From positions 1,744,001-1,808,000 of the forward strand of contig JAHQIY010000015.1 in NCBI GenBank assembly GCA_019054805.1: a stretch of DNA of 64,000 nt, given 5' to 3'. A program made the translations under genes and the position numbers. The notes under the pieces were generated by a model. It worked only from the letters and a program-made list of their open reading frames with translations, did no database searches and had not been told where the DNA came from. Shown piece after piece: positions 43,491 through 55,741 of this stretch. Numbering within the stretch: position 1 is the first letter of the stretch; the number at the start of each line of letters is the position of its first letter. The DNA is from Brachionus manjavacas (taxonomy: Eukaryota; Rotifera; Eurotatoria; Ploima; Brachionidae).

Positions 43491-44714
43491 ATGTCTAAGC
43501 AGATTTCCGACCAGAATTCAAAAAGTTTGATTTATCCAAAAGAAACAGATATCACCAAATTGAGCGATACTAAGAGCAGATTCGACCAGTTGCGACAGTC
43601 ACTTCATTTGGCTAGAGAAAATGAAAATGCGCTACAAAATACCAATTTAGTCAATTGTGCCTCGGAAACAAATTTATTCGATGAAAAAATCAATGGATCA
43701 GTTGATGAGCCGAAAAAGAGTCCGGAAATTTTCGATTCATCTTTGAAATTTTTAGCTGCTTACCGATGCTATTACTGGTCCAAAAATGGCAATATCCGCA
43801 AGGGAAAAATGTTTTTGACTAGCCACGAGCTTTTCTTTAAGTGCTCAAGAATGCCCTATGTAAAGCTTCGACTTCACTTTTCGGACATAACCAATGTGGT
43901 CAAGATAAAAAATTACAAGCACAAATTTGAGACAGTGGTGAATATCGACACTGCCTTTGGATCTTCTTATGCATTCTACAAATTTCGAATGCCCAAAACA
44001 GTGGTTAGAACAAATATACTGCAGTTGATTGAGGAATACAAGAGAGTATCTGAACTTGGCAATTTGGGACCAGAGCATACCCACTTGCTGAAGTTTCGCA
44101 AGTTGGGACAGCCGATTTCCAATTTAAAAGGGGTTCTAAGGCAGTCAATGCACAGACAAAACTCGGACGAGCATGGCGAAAACAAGCCCGACATTAAGAC
44201 AGGTCAATCGACAGAAAATCAAAAATCAGAATCACGTTTTAAGTCTTTGAGACGAATTAAGTTAGACAGAGCAAAAAGCACGGACCTAAATGGCCAAACG
44301 GAGAGTAGAAAGCGCTCCAAATACATAAAGAGACAATTGGGTAAGGTATTTATGCAAAGGTCTTATGAGCAATCTAGTGATGATGAGAGTGAAGAGAAGT
44401 TCGAGCCCGAGTTGTGCAGTCTAGCATCAACTTTGGGCTCATCTGAAGACGAAACATTAGATTCAAATCAAGCTAGTGGAACTGAGTCGGACATAGATGA
44501 AAAGTATGAAGAAATTGTAGAAGAACGCCACATTGAAATTAGAGAAGAAAATATACTAATTGACACTAGTCAAACTGAAAATTTTAGTTTAAAAAGCAGT
44601 TTTTTTATAACTCTTTTTGTAACTAGTATTTCGATTGTTATTTTTTTTATTCTTGCTTTGAACAATTTTAAAAAGCTTTGTTCCATCGAAAGAAAAATAC
44701 TCGAATTGATTTAG
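43491..44714 (+). CDS. GRAM-domain protein with C-terminal membrane anchor (GRAMD2-like)
   Basis: Single exon, 407 residues. Residues about 82-190 form a GRAM domain: FLAAYRCYYWSKNGNIRKGK, then MFLTSHELFFKCSR, then KLRLHFSDITNVVKIKNYK, a basic strand, and YAFYKFR. A Lys/Arg/Ser-rich linker (200-300) and an acidic stretch rich in Ser, Asp and Glu (300-360) follow. One hydrophobic segment (SSFFITLFVTSISIVIFFIL, about 368-390) sits near the C-terminus, giving a tail-anchored topology. There is no VASt/Aster domain, so GRAMD2 is a better match than GRAMD1. Relatives sit in the ER and bind phosphoinositides at ER-plasma-membrane contacts; that role is inferred. The N-terminal 80 residues are charged and not conserved to my knowledge. 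Confidence 0.78.
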   Translation: MSKQISDQNSKSLIYPKETDITKLSDTKSRFDQLRQSLHLARENENALQNTNLVNCASETNLFDEKINGSVDEPKKSPEIFDSSLKFLAAYRCYYWSKNGNIRKGKMFLTSHELFFKCSRMPYVKLRLHFSDITNVVKIKNYKHKFETVVNIDTAFGSSYAFYKFRMPKTVVRTNILQLIEEYKRVSELGNLGPEHTHLLKFRKLGQPISNLKGVLRQSMHRQNSDEHGENKPDIKTGQSTENQKSESRFKSLRRIKLDRAKSTDLNGQTESRKRSKYIKRQLGKVFMQRSYEQSSDDESEEKFEPELCSLASTLGSSEDETLDSNQASGTESDIDEKYEEIVEERHIEIREENILIDTSQTENFSLKSSFFITLFVTSISIVIFFILALNNFKKLCSIERKILELI

Positions 44715-46421
44715 GGTCAAAATTAGAAGAACGATTCTAATCATAAAATTTTCCTTTTAAAAAGTTTTTTCTAAATTATAAATATTTTTTAAAAATTCGT
44801 GCCAAATTTTTTTTAGTTATCTAATAAAAAAAACATTTTGTTGTATTTTTTAAAATTTATAGAATTTTTCAAGACAATTTGTTAACACTAACACTAACCA
44901 GAGAAGATTTTTAGGCTTCTTTTGACCATTTAAAATAAAATATAAGTAAACCAAACAATTTTTCTCTAATTTATTTTTAAAAATATAATCTAAATTTTGT
45001 AAAGAATTTATTTTATCACAAATTAAAAAACCAAAAAAATAGAACATAAAAAAATGAGTTTATTTGACCTGTCAAGCATTTTTGTATTCTTTTGCAGTTA
45101 ATTTTTCTTTGAGTCAGCAATTTTGGAACAATTTAAACTAATAATTTGACTTTCTGAATTCTAATTTAATTACATAAATTTTAGATGATTAAAATGTCAA
45201 AAAGAAAATCTTACCTCTTTTTTTCATTGTAATTTAAAGAAGAAGTTTTTTAACTTTTGGGGTCTTGACGGTAAAAAAAATTTTAGGTCTTCTAGCGTTA
45301 AAACACCAAAAAAATTAAAATAGCTAATCCCTTAAATAGATTGGAACCAAATATGATGTTGAGAAATTTGCAAACATTAATATTTATTTTATAATTGTTT
45401 ATTTAAAATAAACAATATATTAGATGAGCACTTTTAGTTTGACACAAATTAGAATTATTTTGGTTTGAATGATCGAAGACTGCGTTATATGAAGAGGAAA
45501 TAAATGTCTTAAGGTTTATTTGGTTGCTAAATTCTTGAATTAATTTTCACCTAACTTTAATTATTTAAATATTTTTCAAAATTTATGCTTTTTCTCATTT
45601 TGATTTTTATAATTTTTGTTATAATTTTTTTCAATCATTAAACAGACTAAATTTGTTTATTTAATTATTTTTTTTTTTTTTTTTTTTTTTTTTTCTACCT
45701 CACTCATTTTTTGATTCAGATCCAAATTTTTAGCAATTTTCAAATTTTGTGTAATTTTAATATTTGAATTTAATAAAAATTTTCCACATAAGAGCTCATT
45801 TCAAAAATCTTCTAAATAATTATTAATAGTTATTTGCTACTAGAAATTTTTTTTAATAATTTACTATTTTCAAATTTTTATCATGACCATAATTCGCGTA
45901 AATAAAAAAATAAAAAAAAATAATAATAAAATAAAAATGCGCTACAACAGGCACTGAAGTAATGTCCTGATAAAATGCTTTCCTTTTAAACAAAACAAAA
46001 TTAATTAAGCTATAGAAGTTACTCCTAATAAAAAAGTCATGTTATGACCAAAATTTTTTGGAAAATAAAGCAAAATAAAAACTTTATTTATCTTTTAATA
46101 TGTGACGCGTTAAAACTAATTCAGATTAAAAACGAAAAAAAATTCAAAAATAAATAAGGTAGAATATTAAAAAAATTAGTCTATTTTTTTTTGAAAATAT
46201 CAAAAATTTTTTGAATTCTGAATCTGATTTCGAAATTGAAAGACTTATGAAATATGAGATTGCTTTAAACTTACTGAAAATATTCATCTCTTAATTTATA
46301 AAATTTAAGTTAAGTTAAAAAGCCGGAACCTTAATAAGATGTTTTAATTAATTAATTTTATTAATTTAGCATCTCAATCAAATTATACACAAATAAAGTA
46401 ATATGAAATTAAAAGAAAATT
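44715..46421. other. Intergenic, convergent 3' flanks, with a 27-base T run
   Basis: Between the plus-strand GRAM gene and minus-strand TOP3A. It contains a pure T run at 45668-45694 and AT-rich low-complexity sequence. Frame 44850-45047 is unsupported. Confidence 0.4.
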
Positions 46422-49400
46422 TTATTCATTGGGGCAGTTTTTTCGATTATGACCTTCTTGACCACAATTTCCGCACTTTCGCCGTTTAGGCTCATTAATC
46501 GAGCTATTTTTCTTCTTTTGAATGCTTTTTGGAGATTTTCTTTTTGAAAAGTCTTCTGTAAAACAAAAATGAAATTTAACTTTATTGAATTAACTCAAAA
46601 GAACATTTTTTACTTGGGCTAGAGCCAGAGTCTGGCATGTCTTCCCACTCGAAAAAATCACAACTAAATTGTGCACATTTGAAAAATTTTCTGCCTTGAT
46701 TAGGTCCCGGTTTATTCACTGTCAACCTTTGAAATAGAATAAATAAACCTAAAATTTCTTTTAATAAAATTTAAATTAAACAATTTGGCCTCTTCATTGC
46801 AGTTACAAGTCACATTCCTTGAGCTTTGCTGTGATCTGCCAATGTTAGAATTGGCAACTGGTCGCGAAGGTGTACTCCCTTCGCTTGTATTTGCTGCTCC
46901 TTCAGCCCAGATAAAAAAATCACACGGACTCTGCGCCTGTGCCTTTGAACACTTGTAAAATTGTTTGCCTTGATTAGGACCATCTTTTCTGACTGTGAGT
47001 AAAATTGCCGGCTCATTACAATTACACACGATTGGATTCGAATCGTCATCATTAGACAAATCGTTGTTGGTCACACTGAGTGCTGGTTGAGGCTGAGTTC
47101 GAGATTGGAATTGGGTCGATGTGGAATAAGAACGGTTTGATGAAACTCTAACTGTTGATTCATTTTTGTTAATAGATTGGGTTGATGGCATATTATTTCG
47201 ACTCTGAGACATGTTGAGTTCCAATGCTTCTCTAAATTGGACATCACAAACCACACATGTTGTATAGCTTTAAAAGAAAATTAAATTTTATTTAAAAAAA
47301 TAAAATTTTGTATTTTTTACTCTGTTGGAATAGTGAAATTTACAGCAGTTCTTTCAAGCTTAAATCGAATTTTTTTAATCCGTTTGGGATGACACTTGAG
47401 AAAAGAATTAATTCATTTTTGTTAATTAATAAAAAATAGTCTACATTTTGACAGTATTCATCAGTAGCAGTCGCTTGTTTAATCGAGCTTGGAAACCAGA
47501 TAGCGTTGTTGCAAATCGGGTAGCCTCGACATCCAAGATAAAAACCTTTGCCATCTTTTTTTGTTCTTAGTACCATGCTTGATTTGCATGAACATTCAAA
47601 AATTGTTGGAAAAATATTCGAAGCTTTTAATTTTAGATTATTTTATAAAACTTCAGTTTTGTCTAAATTATTACTATCTTCTACAAATAAAGCTGGTCTT
47701 CCATAATATTTAGACAAAGCTTGGTCTAGTTTTTCTACATTTGCTTTGGCATCGTTAAAGCACTCTTCATAAGCCTTGATTTGAGCTTCTAGTACCTCTA
47801 AAATTTTCTATTTTTTCTTTTCAATTAAATTTTTTGTAAATAATAAACTCTTACGGTCTTTATTTTTTTTACCGGAACATATCCTTAAAATAAAAATCAA
47901 TTTTTTAAATAAATATTTGGCATTTAGGATGCAAACTCTTGTAGATCTTTTTCCAATTCGGCTCTTAATTTTGGCTTTGACATCGCATAGCCCATTGAAT
48001 CATAGCCTACAAAAAAAATTAATTTGTTTATATTAAATTTTGATAAGATTTATTTTTTTAATTTAAAAAAATTAATAGGACTTTCTGTTAAATGATTATT
48101 TTGTGAATACTCAAAATACATTTTTTAATTTCTCTCAAAAATTCAAAAGACTTTAAAACTATAGGATTTGATCTTTAGTTGTTGTTGCATGATTCTGAAA
48201 AAAAAAAAAATTTGCTAACTAATTCAAACATTTTTAAGGAAACAAAAATTTTTTTATATTTTTTTTTTTTTAATTTTTCTAAATAATTTTTTTTTCAAAA
48301 TTTCACAAATTTTCAATTTAGTATATTCAGCTGCCTAAAAAATTTAAAAAAGAGTATACTTAAAAATTTTAATTGAGATTTTTTCAAGTACCTTACAAAA
48401 ATTAATATTTTCATTAGAAAATTAATCAATTTTTATCGGCTAGATTATTTTCCGAACATCTATTCAAAAAACAAATTAATGAAATAAAAAGAATCAAAAT
48501 CTTTGTCAAATTATTTTTGATGAAAAATTGATCCTTTTTTTTCTTTATTAATTTTTAAATCTTTAAATTTTATTAAACATTAAATTTTTTATCTTTTACT
48601 AAAATTTAAAAAATTTAAATTTTATTAAGTTAAACTTCATTTTATTAAGATGTATTAGAAAAAATGTAATTTACCTTCGACAAGACCTAGACCGAGTTCA
48701 GCAGGAACAAATAAATTTTGCTCAATATTAACATATCGTCTTTCTTTTATTGTCTCAATGTGTTCTGCATGAGTAGCGTCGGTTCCGATTCCATGTTTTT
48801 CCATTAGAGAAATCAAATCAGCTTCCGTTAGCAAACGAGGAGCTTCGGTCTTGCCTTCTTTAAGCTTTAATCATCTTTTTAAACTTTTAGATCAAATTTG
48901 AAAAGAATATACGTGAATTGATTTTGGCACAAAAACTTGTCCACGCTCAAATACAGGAATTTCTTTATCACTCCATTTCTCATACGGATAAACATCCAAA
49001 TAGTTCCTCTCCAAGACCATTAAACCAGAGGCTGTAAATTTTTCATTGCCTATATCAATGGTAACAGTTGTTTCCGAGCCTTTAGCGTCCGCAGAACAAC
49101 ATGCTAAAAATTGTCGAACAATGAATTCATAAATTTTTGCCTCATTACCCTTTAAAAAAATAAAAATTCTATCTTAAAAAAAGGTGTCAAACCTGAAGAC
49201 CATTGGTGTATTTGGTCGGATGTATGGGAGGATGGGCTTGATCTGATTTGGTTCCATTTCTAGGATTCGGTCGATCTAGAATTTTTTGAGCAAATTGTCC
49301 CCAATTTCGATCACTTGTTTGGTTCTCAATTAATCCGCGCAAATTAAAATCTTTGGGAAAAATGTTTGTCTCAGTTCTGGGATAACTTATTAAACCTTTT

Positions 49401-50505
49401 GTGTAAAGCTTTTCAGCTATGTTCATGGTTTCCTTGGCACTTATCTTTAATTTTCTGCTAGCCGATTTTTCCAATTCCTATTTAAAAAATTCAAATGAAA
49501 AAATAAAAAGATAATTTTATTTGTTACAATAGTGTCCAAGGCAACTGGTCTCCATTTGCTCTTTGGTTTATTGGTCACCGATTGTACTGTAGCGCTTGGA
49601 TTGCTGATTAGTCTATTGTAAAACATCTCACAAACTTGGTAATCAAACAATCTCACTCTTTCCCATAAAAATTCAACTTTTTGATTATCTTTTTCATGCA
49701 AAACAACCACTTTCCAGAATGGTTCCGAAATGAAATTTTCTCTGTCCTTGTATCTTTCGACCACAAATCCCAAAGTAGGAAATTGACAACTTCCATAGCT
49801 AATTAAATTTTCGGCCAGCTGGTTTGGAAAAACTTTGGTCAAACGCAGTGTTTGAAATCTAGTGAAAGCAGCTCCAATTCGGAGATCAAGTTCTTTGCGC
49901 ACTTCCACCGCATCACTGACCAAACGATTGGGTCGTTTTAAGTCACGAATTGATCTTGCGATCGAAGAAGCTGTGATCTCGGAAAATATGGCACGATAAA
50001 CGTCTAGATTTCCGCGAACAGCGGTGCATACATCTATTATTTCAAAGCCAATATTTTCTCCTTCTCTATCACAATCGGTCCAAATGACTAATTTTTGACA
50101 AGACCGGACTTCCCTTTGCAAGGTTTGCTTAATTTTTTGGTAGTTTTCGGGACAGCTTCGCTCTATGTTGGCATGAAAAAGCTCGACTGGGTCACAAGTA
50201 TTCCAGCCTTTGTATTGTTTCGGAAAGTCTAGAGATAACAAATGGCCACTTACAGATGTCATCACCATCAGACATTTTTGATTAAATAAATTATATTCAA
50301 ACTCGTAGATTTTGTTATAAGGCGAATCACCATTTCTCTTTTTAAAAAAAATTACAAAATGGACAAAACAAACCTTAAATAAAATGGTCTTTACCATGCG
50401 GCTTGTTCCTTTGGATAAAATAGCAGCTATTGATTTAGCAGCATCGTTTTTTTCAGCCACATTAAGTATCTTTAGCATGGCTTGTAGAATTAATGTTTGT
50501 TTCAT
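46422..50505 (-). CDS. TOP3A: DNA topoisomerase III alpha
   Basis: Thirteen exons: 50395-50505, 49528-50337, 49193-49477, 48913-49149, 48675-48864, 47937-48006, 47855-47883, 47675-47797, 47445-47623, 47321-47394, 46782-47267, 46614-46726 and 46422-46555. They sum to 2841 bases, 946 residues. The TOPRIM domain has WTDCDREGEN (Asp125, Asp127, Glu129). The catalytic Tyr is 339 in ISYPRTETN. After the core come a C4 zinc finger (CSCKSSMVLRTKKDGKGFY), two GRF-type fingers (CNCNEPAILLTVRKDGPNQG and CNCNEEAKLLTVNKPGPNQG) and a terminal CCHC knuckle (CGNCGQEGHNRKNC), the order of animal TOP3A. With RMI1 and BLM it dissolves double Holliday junctions, and it also acts in mitochondria. The start may be Met1 or Met10. 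One exon is only 29 bases; the intron after exon 5 is 668 bases. Confidence 0.93.
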
Positions 50506-51014
50506 GAAAATCAGTAGTTTTTAAGAGCAAAAATTTTTTTTGTTAAAAGCATAAAAATTCAAATTTTTAATAGATTAAATTTTTAAATGGATTAAAATTA
50601 AGTTAAATTTCATGCATGTCTGTATAATTAAAAAAATTGAATGAATTTTTTCTAAATAAAAAAAAATGTTGTCTAAATTAATTTTTAAATGAAAATTTAA
50701 ATGGTGCAAAATCATGTTACGCTTTTAGAAAAAATTAAACGCGTTTAAATATTTTTTTATTTTAAAAAAAGAATGGAGATCTTGAAAATTCTATGAAAAT
50801 AGATAAGTGAAGAAAAAATATGACTTTAAAACTGAAGATGAAAATTTCAGTTGAAAAATCATGCTTGATGATCTTTCCAAAGTTAAAAAAAACTAAATCT
50901 TGATCATAAAATTTAGGGATAAAATCTTAATCTTTACACTAAAGTAAAATTCTTGGAAATTACTTCTGACTCGAGGTTGACCTTTTCTCCGGTGACAGAT
51001 AAAATAAAATAGCT
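50506..51014. other. Intergenic upstream of TOP3A
   Basis: AT-rich, no gene seen. A 25-base word at 50699-50723 recurs exactly at 51809-51833 (see findings). Confidence 0.4.
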
Positions 51015-51160
51015 ATTTGAACTGAGCAAAAGATATGTAAGGGCAGGACTGAGCCATTCTGATCCATTAATAGTTCGACTGGTAAATGAATACAGAAAAG
51101 GTTTTGAGTCAAGATTTGTCGAATACCCGTCTCCTTTGAGTAATTGCTACCTTAAAACCT
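51015..51160 (+). mobile_element. LINE ORF 3'-terminal fragment
   Basis: Reads FELSKRYVRAGLSHSDP, then VRLVNEYRKGFESRFVEYPS and a CYL ending. It corresponds almost residue for residue to the C-terminus of the LINE copy at 53690-53830. Truncated on the 5' side, and it diverges just after the CYL codons. Confidence 0.8.
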
Positions 51161-52200
51161 AACCCCTAACCGGGTGAACTATTTTTTTTATTGCATATTT
51201 CGCACTCATTTTATTCAAAAACTCCAAAAGTGCTCACCGAATTAGACCAGTTTTTTCTAGTCACCCCTTTACCTCCTACGGTTAATTGGGTGAGGCCTTA
51301 TTGGGTGAATTAGGTTAACCCAGTTACCCCTGATTTTGTAAATATATAGCCCGAGAACTAACCTCTTTTTCAGGATATTCACCGAATTCACCCAATTAGC
51401 CCAATAAGAATTATAAAAAGGATTTTAAATGTTATTTTAAAAATATGAATATTTAAAATATTCTTTATTATTATTCTTTTAAATATACGCTACAACATAA
51501 CTATTTAGAAAAAAATTTAAACGAATTATTAACGAATTCAAAATAAATTTTATGCTTGATTTTTTTTTTAGTTAAAAAGATTAGTTAAAAAGATCTGTCT
51601 CGGAATGTTGTATAAATTTGAAGCTTGAGTAGTGTTCAATTTTTTTTCAAAAACATCTTTTTTTGCGTTATCAAGTTCTTCCATCGAATATTTTTTTTAA
51701 CTTCTTTTTGTTTGTTCTGATTCATTTTTATAATATATAGACGATTTTTGATAATACAGACTGAATAAAATATTTAAAATTTTGTTTCTCCTTTTGTAAA
51801 AAAAGGTAAAATGGTGCAAAATCATGTTACGCTCCTTTTGTTAAATTTTTCATAAAAAATGGCGTCATTGTGATCATTTTTGTCCCTTCAGTCTAATTAT
51901 GTTAAACAGGATGAATTTTTGGTTTATTAGGTGAGATTTTTGGGTTTTTAGGTGAAATCTTAATAACCTAATTACACTCTAAAAATAACACATCTAGCTG
52001 GACACGTCCAAGGACAACTAAAAATTCTTTAAAAAATTTTTTTAACTAATAAAGATATGGGGAATTCAATTATCTAATTAGGTTAGAGTTAGCGTCTAAG
52101 ATGAAAGAGGAAAAAGTGGAATAACCAAATTACTTAATTATTTTTTTAATTTTTTAAAATTTTATATTTATTATTCATTTATTAATAGTCTTTTGATCAA
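51161..52200. repeat. Repeat-rich intergenic block with GGGTGA/TCACCC motifs
   Basis: Between 51260 and 51415 words such as TTATTGGGTGAATTAGG and their reverse complements (CACCCAATTAGCCCAATAAG) are repeated in both orientations. Similar TTAGGTGA/TAATTAGGTTA words continue at 51925-52090. Looks like a degenerate inverted-repeat element. No coding region. Confidence 0.4.
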
Positions 52201-53859
52201 AAAAAGGATCAAATTTAATCCCAAATTTGTTTTTAAATGAAAAGGAATTCAAAACTAATGAAGAAAAGGGAAAATGCTTTGGAGAACTCCTATCTTCAAT
52301 ATTTAGTCCTAATTCTGATTTAATAGATCGTGATAAAGATTTCGAAATACTTAATTCTAATTCTGAATTCTTTAGAAATTATGATCAGTCTAATTTTAAT
52401 GATCCAATTTGCTTAAATGAATTAAATAAATTAATGGCTTTAAAAAGATTGAAAAATGGAGCGGCATCAGGACCTGACCAAATTCATAATCTAATGTTAA
52501 AAAACTTACCTAGAAATTCATTAATAGAAATTATAGAACTTTTTAATTTATCTCTTCGAGAAGGTAGAGTCCCTAAAGCATGGAAAACATCGAACATTAC
52601 TATGATTCAAACAAAAGCCTCTTCTTTACAAGATCCTTTAAATTATAGACCAATTAGTATAACGAGTTGTTTAGGAAAGCTCCTGGAACGCATAGTATTT
52701 TCAAGATTATACAATTATTTGGAACAAAATTCACTCCTTATCCAGGAGCAATCTGGATTTAGGAAACACCGGCGAACATCAGATAATCTTTTCTTTTTAA
52801 TTCAAAAAATTGTGGAATCATTTAATAGAAAAAAAGAGTTTGTGGCCTTTTTTTGATATTTCTAAAGCCTTTGATAGGGTTTGGAATGAAGGTCTACTTT
52901 TTAAATTGATTAAAATGAATCCACCTCATTACTTGACTAACTGGATTAGATCCTTTTTAGATAGTAGGACATTTAAGGTAAATGTGAATGATCATCTGAG
53001 CGAAGAATATAAAATAACTGCAGGTGTTCCTCAAGGCTCGGTAATTAGTCCTCTTTTATTTAGTATATATATTAATGACATCCCAAAAAGAAACAAAACA
53101 AATAATGAATACTCTCTGCTTTTCGCAGATGATCTAGTTACATTCTTCATTTATAACAAGAAAGGGAACCTAGAAAATAAGATTAATAAATACACCAACG
53201 AACTAGAACAATGGCTTATTAAATGGAAAATGAAGATATCAGTTGAAAAGTCGTGTTCAGTAGTCTTTTCTAGGTACAAAAAAGAGGGTGATAATCTAAA
53301 CTTAAAAATCTATGGAAACAGAATAGTGAGCCAAAAAGAAATCAAGTTTCTTGGTATTAAATTTGATTCTAAGTTAAACTTCAATATACTAGTAGACGAA
53401 ATTAAAGAACGCTGCAACAAAAGGCTAAATATTATTAAGATATTGTCAAACAAAAAATGCGGTCTCAATCAAAACACACTAGGAAATTTATATAAATCTT
53501 TAGTCGGGTCGATTTTAGACTATTCTTTTCCTTGCTTGAATTCATTTTCAGAAAATAATATCAAAAAACTACAAGCAATTCAGAATACAACAGTAAGATC
53601 TATCCTTAAGTTGAAATATATTACTCCCTCCAACATCGTACATCATGAGGCTTTTAATAAACTAAAATTACTAACAGTCTCGAATCGGCTTTTTGAATTG
53701 AGTGAGAAATATGTTGGGGCAGGACTGAGTCATTCTATTCCATTGGTTGTAAGACTGGTGAAGGAATACAAAGAAGGTTTCGAATCAAGATATATTGACT
53801 ACCCAACTCCATTGTGTAATTGCTACCTTACTTATTCTTCTTTTTTTCCTGAAACTTGA
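52200..53859 (+). mobile_element. Non-LTR retrotransposon ORF2 (RT), 5'-truncated, one frameshift
   Basis: Two overlapping frames, 52227-52856 and 52810-53859, together cover a nearly complete reverse transcriptase. Motifs in order are NGAASGPDQIHNLMLK, NYRPISITSCLGKLLERI and SGFRKHRRTSDNL, then motif A FDISKAFDRVW, AGVPQGSVISPLLFSIYIND and the catalytic LLFADDL box, then FLGIKFDSKL and a thumb ending GFESRYIDYP. The only obvious lesion is one extra T in the run at 52848-52854, which shifts frame just before motif A. The endonuclease domain is missing. Type resembles Jockey/CR1-like elements. Related 3' fragments occur at 24470, 51015 and probably 57940. Confidence 0.88.
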
Positions 53860-54060
53860 AATATTTAAACATGTGCCACATTTAACAATCTTTTCCAATT
53901 TATGTCTTTTCAAATTTCATTTTTTAAGCTTATTTACTCTATTTTGATTCTTTTTTTTACCTAATTTTATTAACTTTAATTTTATTTTTATTTTATTTAT
54001 TTTTAACTTATTCTGAAGGAGCTTTAGCTCAGTACAGAAAACAAATAAATAAATAAATAC
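53860..54060 (+). repeat. LINE 3' UTR with hairpin and (AAAT) tail
   Basis: After the ORF a T-rich 3' UTR leads to GAAGGAGCTTTAGCTCAG, which can form the small hairpin GAGC-TTTA-GCTC. An AAATAAATAAATAAATA tail ending near 54058 follows. A similar hairpin-like word plus AAATAAAT tail lies at about 58024-58070. This is probably the 3' terminus recognised by the element's RT. Confidence 0.6.
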
Positions 54061-54229
54061 TTTATTCTCATTTTTGATTGATGAGACTATGTAGTTAAGT
54101 CTAATGCTCAAATCTAAAAGTCTCTTAAGAAATAAGAATTAGTATGTTAGGGTATTTTTATTTTTTAAAATAGGAGATATATAAATTTTTTTCATTTATC
54201 GGCACATAAAATAAACAAATAAAATAATT

Positions 54230-54930
54230 AAGAATCTGTAAAGAAACTACAAAAAATCTCTAAAACTTTTTGACTGGCAGAACAGATTTTTGACTGGCAT
54301 AATTTTTAATCTGTTCTGCAAAAAAATCTTTATTTTTTCTCTATATGATATAGAGAAAAAATAAAGATTTTTTTTATTCAAATTAATGATTCTTTTATCT
54401 GTAAAATATCTCCATTTTTTCTTCAAAATAATTCAATTTTTAAAGATTTTTTAAAGAATCTTGAAAGAATTTACAAAATATCTCTTAAAACATTTTGACT
54501 GGTAGAACAGATTAAACATTTTAAAGAGAATATAGAGAAAAAACAAAGATTTTTTTTGTTTAATTAATGATTTTTTTTTATCTCTAAAATATCTCTATTT
54601 TTTCTTTGAAATAGGCCAAATTTTAGAGATTTTATAAAGAATCTTTAAAGATACTACAAAAAATCTCTATAAAATGTTTGACTGGGTAGTGATTATTTTC
54701 AAATATCTATTCATATGTAATTAAGCCAGTTTTGTATTTTCAAAAGAATTAAATTTTGTGCTGTTTTGTAATTTTATGCGTATTTTGAAAATTAATTAAT
54801 TTTAATTTATCTTTTCGAAATCTTTAAAGGCTTGTTAGAGATTTTTAGTCCAAAACACCTTAAAAAACCATTATAAAAATCTTTAAAGAGCCCTTATAAA
54901 TTGTTTAGAATTTTATTGACTGGGTAAATA
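54230..54930. repeat. Diverged TTTGACTGG repeat block
   Basis: Three diverged units start with a run like AAAGANACTACAAAAAATCTC followed by TTTTGACTGG. The GACTGG words are at about 54280, 54499 and 54679, with a last one at 54919. Inverted internal AATCTTTA segments make the whole block strongly foldable. Non-coding. Confidence 0.6.
54321..54373. repeat. Perfect 26-base palindrome with one-base centre
   Basis: 54321-54346 (AAAAAATCTTTATTTTTTCT then CTATAT) is the exact reverse complement of 54348-54373, with G at 54347 as the only spacer. Confidence 0.95.
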
Positions 54931-54934
54931 TTTG

Positions 54935-55560
54935 CCTTTAGTGAGTCATTTACAGCCATGTGATACAAAGCGTCCAGCAGTTCTATTATACTCCATTGTG
55001 TGTTCATTTTTTAACATGTCAAAACCTCAAACGATTCATTTAATTCATTTATTTCGATTGAAATTCTCTGCAGAGCTTCTTTGTTGGTTAGTCTTGAAGT
55101 AATCTCTTAAATTATGTTAACTATGCCCTCAATTGAATTGTTAATATCAGGAAACTTGGCTATCTCTTCTTCTTCTGTGATAAAAGCTAGTACATGCTAG
55201 CAGGCCAATTGGCTATCTAAAAAATGCCTTGATTTCTCTGACAAATTTAAAATGGTCTCTACGGAATTTTGCTTTATCCATTCTTGCTTAAAATTTTCGA
55301 ATGACTTGCAAAGATTTTCCAGGCATCCTGCAAAGTCTCGAAATAGTTGATTAAGTGAAATCAAATCTGACTGATTCGTTGCTAAAATTTCGTATAATTG
55401 GAATTGATGTACGGGTCATGTCTATGTATTCATCATCTATTTCATTCTCATAGTTAGGTGCTTTTTTTTCATAAAAAATTATTTTTTCATAGTCTAGCAT
55501 TTCGATTAAAATTTTGGAAATTTTTTGTAACAAGTAGAATTAATGAATTCTAGGACTTTT
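54935..55560 (-). pseudogene. Degenerate gene remnant, possibly Armadillo-like
   Basis: The reverse strand keeps long coding-like pieces broken by stops and frameshifts. The best preserved is the 60-codon frame 55533-55351, with FYEKKAPNYENEIDDEYID. A second piece at about 55200-54935 reads ITEEEEIAKFPDINNSIEG, then TSRLTNKEALQRISIEINEL, then WSIIELLDALYHMAVNDSLK. The last segment recalls an Armadillo-type helix pair. No intact frame joins them. Family not identified. Confidence 0.35.
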
Positions 55561-55741
55561 TCGGTACTGTAGTATTCCTGACCAATATCATATAGAAAAT
55601 CTTTATCAATTTTTTCTTTGAAAGATAATGATAAATCTTGTATATTTGACAAAAATTAAAATCGGAAAAGTTCATCCTAAATTAAAAAAATTTAAAAATT
55701 AGATTGAACTTTAAAAAATTTAGTTATCAAATGGTTAATTC

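Noticed and set aside
53917-54111. 64-codon minus-strand frame
   Set aside because: Antisense of the T-rich LINE 3' UTR; Lys/Asn/Ile product only.
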